From Oscillospiraceae bacterium (GTDB lineage Bacteria; Bacillota_A; Clostridia; Saccharofermentanales; Saccharofermentanaceae): DNA of 19,329 nt. The notes beneath the pieces were generated by a model. The model was not told the DNA's origin. It did no database searches and was given only the letters and a program-made list of their open reading frames with translations. The first letter of the stretch is position 1, and each line of letters starts with the position of its first letter. Of this stretch, positions 12,140-19,329 are shown in pieces. The stretch lies in the NCBI GenBank assembly GCA_902791885.1, contig CADAXO010000021.1:1-19329 (forward strand), given 5' to 3'. The translations under genes and the position numbers were made by a program.

Positions 12140-14089
12140 ATGAACAAAGAAGAAGCACTTAAGATTACTAATGCATATGCTGCAGGCGACTATGATGTCG
12201 CTGTCGTAGGCGCAGGCCACGCGGGCTGTGAGGCGGCTCATGCCTGTGCCGTTATGGGACTTAAGACGATACTTTTCACGCTGCATCTTGATTCCCTTGC
12301 TAACCTTCCGTGCAACCCCAGTATCGGAGGCACGGCCAAGGGTCAGATCGTAAGAGAGGTCGATGCGTTGGGTGGCGTTATGGGCAAGGTCGCGGACAGT
12401 ACATTGATCCAGATGAGGATGCTTAACCGCACTAAGGGCCCCGCCGTTCATTCGCCGCGTGCCCAGATGGACAGAAGCAGATATTCCGTCATGATGAAGA
12501 AACTTCTTGAGGATACGGAGAACCTCGATATCAGACAGGGACACGTAACCGAGCTTCTGGCGGAAGATGAAGGCGACGGAAAATATAAAGTCACGGGCGT
12601 CATGACGGAGAGCAAAGCCGTCTACGGTGCGCGTGCGGTCGTAATCTGCTCGGGCACATATATGGAATCGAGGACCATAAGAGGCGAGGTTATAACCGAG
12701 TCGGGTCCCGACGGACTTCCGAGATCCGTAGGACTTTCGAAGTCATTAAGCAGCTACAATATTCCGATCTTAAGATTCAAGACGGGAACCCCTGTCAGAG
12801 TCAACGCCAACAGCGTGGATTTCACTGTGATGGAGATACAGGAAGGGGAGCACGATGTACCGCCGTTTTCTTTCGAGAATGAGATGAACGGCAAAGGAGT
12901 TCCTGAGGAGCAGACTCCGTGCTATTCCGTGTGGACCACGCCTGAGACGAGAGAAGTTATTTTCGATAACATGGACAGATCGCCTCTTTACAGCGGCGTC
13001 ATCAAGGGCACAGGCCCGAGATACTGCCCTTCGATCGAAGACAAGTTCGTGAAGTTCAAGGACAAGGTAAGGCACCAGATCTTTATCGAGCCCATGGGCA
13101 CAAATACGAGGGAGATGTACCTCCAGGGTTTCTCCACAAGTCTTCCCGAGGACGTGCAGGTGAAGATGGTTCACTCGCTCCCGGGCCTTGAGAACGCGGT
13201 GATTCAAAGAAGCGCGTATGCCATCGAGTACGACCTCATCGAACCCACCACATTAAAGCAGTCGCTCGAGTCCAAGATCGTGTCGGGACTTTTTACGGCA
13301 GGCCAGATCAACGGTTCCTCGGGTTACGAGGAAGCTGCGGGGCAGGGCATTGTCGCGGGAATAAATGCAGGAAGATATGTGCAGGGCAAAGAAGCTGTGA
13401 TAATCGACCGTTCCAAGGGCTACATCGGAGTGCTTGTTGACGACCTCGTCACGAAGGGCACAAACGAGCCTTACCGCATGATGACGTCACGCGCCGAGTA
13501 CAGGCTTTTCTTAAGATACGACAATGCCGATATGAGACTTACGCCGATAGGATATGAGGCGGGGCTTATAAGCGGGGAAAGATACGAAGCTTTCAAGAAG
13601 AAATACGAAGCAATAAGAAACGAGCGTGAAAGACTCGGCAAGACTTATGTGGGACCTACTCCCGAGCTTGAGAAGATATTAGCTTCCGTAGGTTCGGTCC
13701 TGCCGCCTTCAGGTATATCTTTGGCAGACCTTCTGAAGCGCCCTGACGTAACTTACGATATGCTCGCGCCCATCGATAAGAACAGGCCTGCGCTGACAAC
13801 AGATATCTGCAAGGAAGTCGAGACGGACATAAAGTACGAGGGCTACTTAAAGCTTGAGGAAGAGAAGATAAATAAATTCGCTAAGCTTGAGAAAAAGGTT
13901 ATCCCCGAGGATACGGATTATTCGGCCATAACGGGCTTAAGGCTCGAGGCAAGACAGAAGCTTGATAAGATGAAGCCTTCAAGCGTGGGACAGGCATCCA
14001 GGATCTCAGGTGTGTCTCCCGCGGATATCTCTGTGCTCCTCGTATACCTTGAGTCGGTCAGGGGAGGGTCAGATGTCGGAAGTAATTAA
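12140..14089 (+). CDS. mnmG: tRNA uridine-5-carboxymethylaminomethyl modification FAD enzyme MnmG (GidA)
   Basis: A 649-residue flavoenzyme, partner of MnmE. The FAD-binding GxGxxG is VVGAGHAGCEAA (residues 22-33). LPCNPSIGGTAKG carries the conserved Cys58, and RYCPSIEDK the second conserved Cys. The signature GQINGSSGYEEAAGQG is present, as is the C-terminal helical domain that contacts MnmE (YEGYLKLEEEKINKF...LRLEARQKLDKMKPSSVGQASRISGVSPADI). An N-terminal extension of about 15 residues (MNKEEALKITNAYAA) precedes the usual start. No Shine-Dalgarno is seen; with one base between genes, translation is probably coupled to mnmE. It overlaps rsmG by 17 bases. Confidence 0.97.
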   Translation: MNKEEALKITNAYAAGDYDVAVVGAGHAGCEAAHACAVMGLKTILFTLHLDSLANLPCNPSIGGTAKGQIVREVDALGGVMGKVADSTLIQMRMLNRTKGPAVHSPRAQMDRSRYSVMMKKLLEDTENLDIRQGHVTELLAEDEGDGKYKVTGVMTESKAVYGARAVVICSGTYMESRTIRGEVITESGPDGLPRSVGLSKSLSSYNIPILRFKTGTPVRVNANSVDFTVMEIQEGEHDVPPFSFENEMNGKGVPEEQTPCYSVWTTPETREVIFDNMDRSPLYSGVIKGTGPRYCPSIEDKFVKFKDKVRHQIFIEPMGTNTREMYLQGFSTSLPEDVQVKMVHSLPGLENAVIQRSAYAIEYDLIEPTTLKQSLESKIVSGLFTAGQINGSSGYEEAAGQGIVAGINAGRYVQGKEAVIIDRSKGYIGVLVDDLVTKGTNEPYRMMTSRAEYRLFLRYDNADMRLTPIGYEAGLISGERYEAFKKKYEAIRNERERLGKTYVGPTPELEKILASVGSVLPPSGISLADLLKRPDVTYDMLAPIDKNRPALTTDICKEVETDIKYEGYLKLEEEKINKFAKLEKKVIPEDTDYSAITGLRLEARQKLDKMKPSSVGQASRISGVSPADISVLLVYLESVRGGSDVGSN

Positions 14090-14810
14090 GTCGATCGTAA
14101 AAGAGTACTCGGACCGCGAAGGGCTGGGCTTAAGCGCGGAGCAGCTTGAGCAGCTCGATACATATGCTTCCATGCTCGTTAAGACTAACGAGGTGATGAA
14201 CCTCACCAACATAACCGATGATGAAGGCATTGCCGTAAGGCACTTCATCGATTCGCTGACACTTGTGCCCTACATAAAGGCGGAGCAGGAGAAGGCGAAA
14301 AGCAAGAGCCTCAGCATCATCGACGTAGGTACCGGCGCGGGTTTCCCCGGAGTTGTACTTAAGATCGCAATGCCGGAGCTTCGTCTGACGCTTCTGGATT
14401 CGCTTAATAAGCGCCTGAACTTCTTAAATGAAGTCAGTACCGCATTAGGTCTTGCTGATGTAAATACGGTGCACGGAAGGGCTGAGGACGCAGGCAGGGA
14501 CAAGAAGCTTCGCGAGAAGTTTGACATCTCATGCGCACGTGCCGTTGCAAATCTTCCTGTGCTGTGTGAATACTGCCTGCCTTTTGTTAAGCAGGGAGGA
14601 GCTTTCCTCGCGATGAAGGGCAACGTTGATGAGGAAGAGCAGGCTTCGGTAAAAGCCGTTTCCGTATTGGGCGGCAAGAAAGAGAAAACGGATAAGTTCC
14701 TGCTTTCCGGAACTGATATGAACAGATCGATAGTAGTGGTAAGGAAGGTGCGTCCGACACCTCCCGCATATCCCAGACAGGCCGGAAAACCCTCCAAGAA
14801 TCCTCTCTAA
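14073..14810 (+). CDS. rsmG: 16S rRNA (guanine-N7) methyltransferase RsmG (GidB)
   Basis: A 245-residue SAM-dependent methyltransferase that methylates a guanine (G527 in E. coli numbering) in the 530 loop of 16S rRNA. The motifs are VMNLTNITD, RHFIDSL, the SAM-binding loop IIDVGTGAGFPG (Asp84), LLDSLNKRLNFLNEV, and the ARAVANLPVLCEYCLPF segment. The start at 14073 has GGGGAGGG just upstream; the open frame to 14010 runs inside mnmG and adds no family sequence. The tail is Pro-rich (RPTPPAYPRQAGKP). In this family loss of function gives low-level streptomycin resistance. It is the last gene of the cluster before the gyrA promoter; only a weak AT-only palindrome with T6 (14825-14840) could end transcription. 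Confidence 0.95.
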   Translation: MSEVIKSIVKEYSDREGLGLSAEQLEQLDTYASMLVKTNEVMNLTNITDDEGIAVRHFIDSLTLVPYIKAEQEKAKSKSLSIIDVGTGAGFPGVVLKIAMPELRLTLLDSLNKRLNFLNEVSTALGLADVNTVHGRAEDAGRDKKLREKFDISCARAVANLPVLCEYCLPFVKQGGAFLAMKGNVDEEEQASVKAVSVLGGKKEKTDKFLLSGTDMNRSIVVVRKVRPTPPAYPRQAGKPSKNPL

Positions 14811-14859
14811 AGGAATTCTCTATATATTATAATATTTTTTATATTTATAGATATAAGTA

Positions 14860-14868
14860 TGTTATAAT
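14860..14868 (+). promoter_or_regulatory. Extended -10 promoter of gyrA
   Basis: TGTTATAAT (TG-N-TATAAT) sits in a strongly AT-rich stretch 59 bases before the gyrA start. No good -35 is seen at 16-18 bases (TATATT-like only), which fits an extended -10 promoter. Transcription would start near 14875 and include the hairpin at 14889-14912. Confidence 0.65.
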
Positions 14869-14888
14869 GTACGGGTATGATTTTCTAT

Positions 14889-14912
14889 CGGTGAAGATAC
14901 ACTGATTCACCG
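14889..14912 (+). promoter_or_regulatory. Leader hairpin in the gyrA 5' untranslated region
   Basis: CGGTGAA (14889-14895) pairs perfectly with TTCACCG (14906-14912) around a 10-base loop, a few bases upstream of the Shine-Dalgarno GGAGGA (14918-14923). It would form at the very 5' end of the transcript. It could protect the mRNA or affect ribosome loading. No T-tract follows, so it is not a terminator. Confidence 0.5.
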
Positions 14913-14927
14913 GTTGCGGAGGATAAG

Positions 14928-16346
14928 ATGGCAGATATTGATAAGTCCAAGGAACTGAGGAAACAGCAGGAAGCTGAGATGGATCTGGCGTTCAGATCCG
15001 AACAGATGACCATAGTCCCGGTTGACCTTGAGCAGGAGATGAAGAAGTCGTTTATCGACTATGCTATGTCGGTTATTTCCGATCGTGCTCTTCCTGACGT
15101 AAGAGACGGTCTGAAGCCGGTTCAGAGAAGAATACTTTATTCCATGTTTACACAGGGATTTACCCCTGATAAGCCTTACCGTAAGTGCGCTACCACGATC
15201 GGTGACGTTCTCGGACGTTTCCATCCTCACGGCGACGCTTCGGTTTACGACGCTCTCGTAAGACTTGCACAGGATTTCTCATTGAGACATCCTCTCGTTG
15301 ACGGCCACGGTAACTTCGGTTCCATCGACGGTGACCCGCCGGCTGCTTACCGTTATACTGAGGCAAGACTTGCCAAGGTAGCTCTCGAGATGATGACCGA
15401 TATCAAGAAGGGTATCGAGTTCAGACCTAACTTCGATGAGCACGACTTCGAGCCTGTGGCTCTTCCGGCAAGATTCCCGAACCTTCTTGTTAACGGTTCC
15501 GTAGGTATCGCCGTAGGTATGGCGACCAATATTCCTCCCCATAACATGGGTGAGGTTATAGACGGTGTTGTAATGATGCTCGATAATCCCGAGGTTACTC
15601 TGGATGAGCTTCTTACAGTTATCAAGGGACCTGACTTCCCTACAGGCGGTGCGATCCTCGGAACATCCGGAATCCGCGAGGCTTATGCAACGGGCCGCGG
15701 AAGGATCATGGTAAGAGCTCATGCCGAGATCGAAGAGTTCGGCAGCGGCAGACAGAGGATCATAATCCACGATCTTCCTTTCGCCGTTAATAAGGCACGT
15801 CTCATCGAGAGAATGGCTGACCTTGTTAAGGAGAAGAAGGTCGAAGGCATCACAGGCCTTCGTGACGAGTCCGACCGTAATGAGATGGTACGTATCGTTA
15901 TCGAGGTCAAGAAGGAAGCCAACCCCGACGTTGTACTTAACCAGCTTTATAAGAACTGCGCACTGCAGGATGCATGCTGCGCCAATATGATCGCGCTTGT
16001 ACCTGATCAGGACGGCAAGCTTGAGCCTAAGACGATCACGCTTTTCGATGCGCTCAGATACTATATCGAGCACCAGGAGAACGTCGTTACAAGAAGGACC
16101 GAGTACGACCTCGAGCAGGCACAGGGCAAGAGACATATCGATGAGGGACTGCTCCTTGCGATCGACCACATCGACGAGATCATCAATATCATCAGGTCTT
16201 CCAGAACCGAGGCTGATGCCAAGGCGAGAATGTGCGAGAGATTCGGCTTCTCCGATAAGCAGGCACAGCACATCGTAGACATGAGACTCGGACGTCTCAC
16301 AGGTGAGACTCGGACGTCTCACAGGTCTCGAGAGAGAGAAGCTTGA
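14928..16346 (+). CDS. gyrA: DNA gyrase subunit A, N-terminal fragment (frame broken by duplication)
   Basis: The breakage-reunion part of gyrase A, the type II topoisomerase that introduces negative supercoils. The motifs are [52 protein letters not shown], and [10 protein letters not shown] with catalytic Tyr143. The residue at the E. coli Ser83 position is Ala104. The N-terminus has about 20 extra residues ([20 protein letters not shown]). GGAGGA precedes ATG by four bases. The genuine sequence runs to residue 459 ([12 protein letters not shown]); an exact 22-bp tandem duplication then shifts the frame and 13 unrelated residues follow to the stop. Removing one copy joins it perfectly to the downstream fragment, giving 877 residues. 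As gyrA is essential, an assembly or sequencing error is the first explanation. Confidence 0.95.
   Translation: MADIDKSKELRKQQEAEMDLAFRSEQMTIVPVDLEQEMKKSFIDYAMSVISDRALPDVRDGLKPVQRRILYSMFTQGFTPDKPYRKCATTIGDVLGRFHPHGDASVYDALVRLAQDFSLRHPLVDGHGNFGSIDGDPPAAYRYTEARLAKVALEMMTDIKKGIEFRPNFDEHDFEPVALPARFPNLLVNGSVGIAVGMATNIPPHNMGEVIDGVVMMLDNPEVTLDELLTVIKGPDFPTGGAILGTSGIREAYATGRGRIMVRAHAEIEEFGSGRQRIIIHDLPFAVNKARLIERMADLVKEKKVEGITGLRDESDRNEMVRIVIEVKKEANPDVVLNQLYKNCALQDACCANMIALVPDQDGKLEPKTITLFDALRYYIEHQENVVTRRTEYDLEQAQGKRHIDEGLLLAIDHIDEIINIIRSSRTEADAKARMCERFGFSDKQAQHIVDMRLGRLTGETRTSHRSREREA
16282..16326 (+). repeat. Exact 22-bp tandem duplication that breaks gyrA
   Basis: Bases 16282-16303 and 16304-16325 are identical (each TGAGACTCGG-ACGTCTCACAGG), and one more base continues the period. 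The unit length is not a multiple of three, so the frame shifts by one. With a single copy the protein reads [16 protein letters not shown], the normal GyrA sequence. Each unit contains the small inverted repeat GAGAC...GTCTC, which may favour slippage or mis-assembly. Confidence 0.97.
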
Positions 16347-17583
16347 GGCTGAGATCAAGTCCCTCGATGAAGCTATCGCAGCATACCAGCTTATCCTGAG
16401 CGATAAGGGCGTGCTCCACGAGACTATCAAGAAGGAGATCCTTGAGATCAAGCGTAAGTTCGCTACTCCGAGAGTAACCGAGATCATCAACGGTTCTTTC
16501 GAGGATGTTGATGACGAGTCTTTGATCCAGGAAGAGAATATCGTTGTTACGCTTACACACTACGGTTACATCAAGCGTCAGCGTATCGATGTTTATAAGA
16601 GCCAGCACAGAGGCGGCAGAGGAATATCCGGACAGGGAAGACGTGAAGAGGACTATGTCGAGAAGATCCTTACGACCACTACACACAAGTTCCTCCTTTG
16701 TTTCACGAATACCGGCCGTGTATTTAAGATCAAGGGCTACAAGATCCCCGAGACACTCTCAAGAAGCGCCAAGGGAACTGCTCTTGTTAACCTCCTGAGC
16801 CTTCAGGAAGGCGAGAGGATCAGGAATATCATTCCTGCAGACAGCCTCGATACAGAGGATATCAACCTCACGATCGTAACCCGTAAGGGAATCATCAAGA
16901 GAACACCTCTGTCGAGCTACAAGAACATCAATAAGAACGGTCTTATCGCAGTTAAGCTTCGTGACGACGACCGCGTTGTGGATATCGCCATGACGGCTCC
17001 GGGACAGGAAGTGATCGTTGTATCTTCCTCCGGTAAGGCCATCAGATTCAATACTGACGACGTAAGAGAGACAGGACGTAATTCTTCCGGTGTACGTGCG
17101 ATGAACCTCGCTGACGACGATAAGGTCGTAGGCATGGTTCCCGTTACCGAAGGCGGAGAGCTCCTTGTTATCTCCGAGAAGGGTATGGGTAAGAGATCTT
17201 CAGTTGAAGAGTACCGTCAGCAGAACAGAGGCGGTAAGGGTCTTATCACATACAGGATCAGTGAGAAGACAGGTCCTCTCGTAGGATGTACTCTCGTAGA
17301 CGATTCGCTCGATCTTCTCATGATCACTGATACCGGTATGATCATCCGCGTTGCTACGACGGAGATTCCGACGCTTTCACGTGCCACATCCGGTGTTAAG
17401 CTTATGAGATCGAACGGTGCATCTGTTGTTGACTTCACGGTTACCGAGCATGAAGAGCCGGAGCCTGAGGAAGCAGAAGAGGGTGAAGAATCCTCTGACG
17501 GTTCCGTGTCAGCAGCTCCTACAGAGTCAGCTGAGGCTTCTGAAGCTTCAGAAGGACAGTCCGAAGGGGATGTAAATGCTTAA
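16303..17583 (+). CDS. gyrA: DNA gyrase subunit A, C-terminal fragment
   Basis: The rest of gyrase A in a different frame from the first part. It begins with the end of the coiled-coil region ([20 protein letters not shown]) and continues into the six-bladed beta-pinwheel that wraps DNA. The GyrA box is QHRGGRG (fragment residues 101-107), a variant of QRRGGKG. The later blade motif [15 protein letters not shown] is also present. These favour GyrA over ParC. The tail is very acidic ([17 protein letters not shown]...). The apparent GTG start at 16303 lies in the duplication and has no ribosome binding site, so this fragment is unlikely to be made separately. It overlaps the next gene by eight bases. 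Confidence 0.92.
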   Translation: MRLGRLTGLEREKLEAEIKSLDEAIAAYQLILSDKGVLHETIKKEILEIKRKFATPRVTEIINGSFEDVDDESLIQEENIVVTLTHYGYIKRQRIDVYKSQHRGGRGISGQGRREEDYVEKILTTTTHKFLLCFTNTGRVFKIKGYKIPETLSRSAKGTALVNLLSLQEGERIRNIIPADSLDTEDINLTIVTRKGIIKRTPLSSYKNINKNGLIAVKLRDDDRVVDIAMTAPGQEVIVVSSSGKAIRFNTDDVRETGRNSSGVRAMNLADDDKVVGMVPVTEGGELLVISEKGMGKRSSVEEYRQQNRGGKGLITYRISEKTGPLVGCTLVDDSLDLLMITDTGMIIRVATTEIPTLSRATSGVKLMRSNGASVVDFTVTEHEEPEPEEAEEGEESSDGSVSAAPTESAEASEASEGQSEGDVNA

Positions 17584-19072
17584 ATTCAGAAGAAACAACC
17601 GTCTGATCGGTTTGCTGCTTACGGTCATTATCGCGGCAGCATCCGTCGTACCGTTCACGCTGGGACAGACAGTTCTCGCAGGCGTTGAACAGCCCGATAT
17701 AACGATCACGCCGATCGACGAGATCCACTGCTCATCTTACTGTGTCTACGATTTCACGGCAGACACTATCCTTCTTGAGCAGCAGTCGCACAACAGGATC
17801 TATCCTGCATCGATGACCAAGATCATGACCTTCCAGTTAGGTCTTGATTACTTAGACCCCGATGATTACGTTACCGCATCCGAGAATGCGATAACGAGCG
17901 TACCGTCAGACTCCACCATGATGTATCTTTGCGTAGGTGAGGAGATCAAGGTATCGGAGCTTTACTACGGTCTGATGCTCCCTTCGGGCAACGATGCGGC
18001 CAATGTTATCGCAGAGTCGGTAATCAACGCTTTATTCAGGGATTATCCTGCGGGCGGTCCTGAGGGACCTGACGGCGTCAACGCACAGTATTTTGTCGAT
18101 ACGCTGGGTGTATCCGCAGAAGAGATCCTGGCTTCGTATCCGTTGTCCGCTTTTGCCGAGCTCATGACGCTCCGTGCAAGAAACATCGGATGCACGGGAA
18201 CGCATTTCTCGAATGCACACGGATATCACAGTGACGATCACTATACGACAGCGTTCGATCTGTGCCTTATGATGGCCAATGCCACGAGAAATCCTGACTT
18301 CAATACAGTCATCAGTTCTCCTACGCATGTATTCCAGGCAACCAACTGTCATCCCGAGGACGGCTGGTCAACGGTTAAGAATACCAACCAGATCCTTCTC
18401 GATCCGTGGATGACCTCTAAGACTGCAGACGGAGAGGATACACATATCGCCGCATTCATCGGCGGTAAGACCGGAACGACATCCGTCGCAGGTACGGGAA
18501 TGACGACCTACAGTGTCAATGAGAACGGTCACGAACTGATGATCGCAGTCTGCGGAATTCCCTATGAGGAGTCTTCCAATCAGACTCGTTATGTTACTTC
18601 GGCTGTTGCCTACGGTAATCTCGCATGCTGGAATTCGGATCCTGTAACGGTTATCCCGGGTACATTGGGCGATTACCAGAGATTCAACTGGACGGCTGAC
18701 GAGTATCCTGTATTGGATACGGTTATCTCTCCTTTTGACGGAATAGATTATGTTCCTGCACCAGTGACGGAAGAGTCGGAAGTCTATGAGTCGGGACTCG
18801 CCCCGGGAGAAACAATAGGTGAAGTAATAATCGGAGATGCGGGAGATACGCCCGACGGCCTTGCCGTTGAAGAGACGGAACCCTCCGGTTTCTATGCTAC
18901 AAGCGTCGGCAAGTTCATCTATATAAATCCCGGTGTATCGGTGCTTATAGCGGTATTGGTTCTGACGATCATTATCCTTGTCATCATCCTTATCACCAGG
19001 AGCATCAAGTACAACAAGCCGCGCAAGAGAAGAAGCAGCGATGTCAGACAGTATAAAGGCCCAACATTCTGA
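17576..19072 (+). CDS. Membrane-anchored D-alanyl-D-alanine carboxypeptidase (peptidase S11)
   Basis: A 498-residue penicillin-binding protein of the DacA/PBP5 type that trims the terminal D-Ala from peptidoglycan stem peptides. The three active-site motifs are in order: SMTK (Ser79-Lys82), SGN (137-139) and KTG (298-300). An N-terminal hydrophobic segment (residues 11-35) acts as signal or anchor. Near the C-terminus a membrane helix (GVSVLIAVLVLTIIILVIILI, about 456-476) is followed by a basic cytoplasmic tail (KPRKRRSSD). A Glu/Pro/Gly-rich stalk of about 60 residues separates domain and helix, and no clear PBP5 C-terminal domain is seen. The catalytic domain has an insertion between SGN and KTG (GGPEGPDGVNAQYF). 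ATG overlaps the gyrA stop by eight bases, with GAAGGGGA upstream. Confidence 0.95.
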   Translation: MLKFRRNNRLIGLLLTVIIAAASVVPFTLGQTVLAGVEQPDITITPIDEIHCSSYCVYDFTADTILLEQQSHNRIYPASMTKIMTFQLGLDYLDPDDYVTASENAITSVPSDSTMMYLCVGEEIKVSELYYGLMLPSGNDAANVIAESVINALFRDYPAGGPEGPDGVNAQYFVDTLGVSAEEILASYPLSAFAELMTLRARNIGCTGTHFSNAHGYHSDDHYTTAFDLCLMMANATRNPDFNTVISSPTHVFQATNCHPEDGWSTVKNTNQILLDPWMTSKTADGEDTHIAAFIGGKTGTTSVAGTGMTTYSVNENGHELMIAVCGIPYEESSNQTRYVTSAVAYGNLACWNSDPVTVIPGTLGDYQRFNWTADEYPVLDTVISPFDGIDYVPAPVTEESEVYESGLAPGETIGEVIIGDAGDTPDGLAVEETEPSGFYATSVGKFIYINPGVSVLIAVLVLTIIILVIILITRSIKYNKPRKRRSSDVRQYKGPTF

Positions 19073-19100
19073 TGTAGACTGAACTGAAGCAAAATTTAAA

Positions 19101-19130
19101 GGAGTGTGAGAGATCACACTCCTTATTTTT
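19101..19130 (+). terminator. Rho-independent terminator after the carboxypeptidase gene
   Basis: GGAGTGTGA (19101-19109) pairs perfectly with TCACACTCC (19114-19122) around a four-base loop and is followed by TTATTTTT. It lies 28 bases after the carboxypeptidase stop and ends the gyrA transcript. Confidence 0.93.
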
Positions 19131-19141
19131 ATGATATTGAC

Positions 19142-19170
19142 AAATAAAAAGGCTGCTCAGATGAGCAGCC
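19142..19170 (-). terminator. Rho-independent terminator of the minus-strand dehydrogenase gene
   Basis: GGCTGCTC and GAGCAGCC (19151-19170) form a perfect stem. On the minus strand it is followed by TTTTTATTTG. It lies 33 bases after the stop of the opposing gene, so two separate terminators protect the convergent units from each other. On the plus strand the tail TTCTGTT is weaker. Confidence 0.88.
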
Positions 19171-19202
19171 TTCTGTTATAAATCTGTCTTTAAGTCAGGA
19201 GA

Positions 19203-19329
19203 TCAAAGTCCCTCTACGCTCAAGATAGCCTCGTGGATGTTGTTGTAAGAAGCCTGGAGGAGAGTCTTCTCATCCTCGTTGAGCTCCATCTCGATGATCT
19301 TCTCAACTCCGCCTGCACCGATCATGATC
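19203..19329 (-). CDS. Malate/lactate dehydrogenase, C-terminal end only
   Basis: Only the last 41 codons are in the window, read from the right edge to TGA (complement of 19203-19205): IMIGAGGVEKIIEMELNEDE then KTLLQASYNNIHEAILSVEG-L. The G-A-G-G-V-E-K-I-I-E-x-x-L-N-x-x-E-K pattern is the end of NAD-dependent malate and L-lactate dehydrogenases, which interconvert oxaloacetate/malate or pyruvate/lactate. The substrate-deciding part lies outside the window, so I cannot choose between the two. It converges on the carboxypeptidase gene and has its own terminator. Confidence 0.75.
   Translation of the reverse strand, partial: IMIGAGGVEKIIEMELNEDEKTLLQASYNNIHEAILSVEGL

Noticed and set aside
14010..14072. 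Longer N-terminus for RsmG
   Set aside because: It is an out-of-frame reading of mnmG. ATG 14073 has a GGGGAGGG ribosome binding site.
14825..14840. Terminator after rsmG
   Set aside because: The palindrome ATATTATAATAT followed by T6 contains only A-T pairs and would be too weak. It more likely belongs to the AT-rich promoter region of gyrA.
16282..16346. Programmed ribosomal frameshift in gyrA
   Set aside because: There is no slippery heptamer or pseudoknot signal, and the exact 22-bp duplication explains the frame change fully.
15279..16490. 403-codon open frame on the minus strand opposite gyrA
   Set aside because: It is the mirror of a strongly conserved gyrase gene, has no recognisable family motif and extends through the duplication only by chance of the reading frame.

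Overview
The window looks like chromosome from a mesophilic Clostridia-type member of the Bacillota, probably a gut or rumen commensal. This rests on purine-rich AGGAGG ribosome binding sites, the gene order rpmH-rnpA-yidD-yidC-jag-mnmE-mnmG-rsmG, a lipoprotein with a classic lipobox, and OmpR/VanS-like two-component genes. The taxon is an inference; there is no rRNA here.

Layout. 1-1824: the 3' part of an OmpR-type response regulator followed by its histidine kinase. 1821-1963 (minus strand): a frameshifted remnant of a HicB-type antitoxin. 2090-7547: an accessory locus with a multi-pass membrane protein, a 49-residue small protein (3221-3370, below usual ORF cut-offs), a lipoprotein with a duplicated domain, and a 986-residue protein fusing an ECF-type sigma factor to a transmembrane helix, a C-type lectin domain and further surface domains. 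7575-8027: a charged hypothetical protein. 8110-14810: the conserved replication-origin-type housekeeping cluster, from a textbook sigma-A promoter through rsmG. 14860-17583: gyrA with its own extended -10 promoter and a leader hairpin. Its reading frame is broken by an exact 22-bp tandem duplication; removing one copy restores a continuous 877-residue GyrA. 17576-19072: a membrane-anchored D,D-carboxypeptidase overlapping the end of gyrA. 19101-19170: back-to-back terminators. 19203-19329 (minus strand): the 3' end of a malate/lactate dehydrogenase gene.

How the genes may work together. The most interesting part is the 2.1-7.5 kb locus. Two near-identical promoter-like sequences, TTTACCCT-N16-CGTCT(A/T)(T/A)TAGA, lie in front of the membrane-protein gene and the lipoprotein gene. 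They have the ECF architecture (CGTC -10, 16-nt spacer), so the fused sigma factor probably drives its own locus. The 49-residue protein shares the string VPFLTRFF, and a few flanking residues, with the segment of the fusion that joins sigma region 4 to the membrane helix. This suggests a self-contained surface-sensing circuit: the lectin and other outer domains perceive a glycan or surface state, the sigma domain is held at or released from the membrane, and a small peptide mimics the tether region. This model is inference; the domain order, the promoters and the shared motif are visible in the sequence.

The housekeeping cluster differs from the common Bacillota arrangement: dnaA is not next to rpmH within the 8 kb shown, and gyrA lies beyond rsmG.
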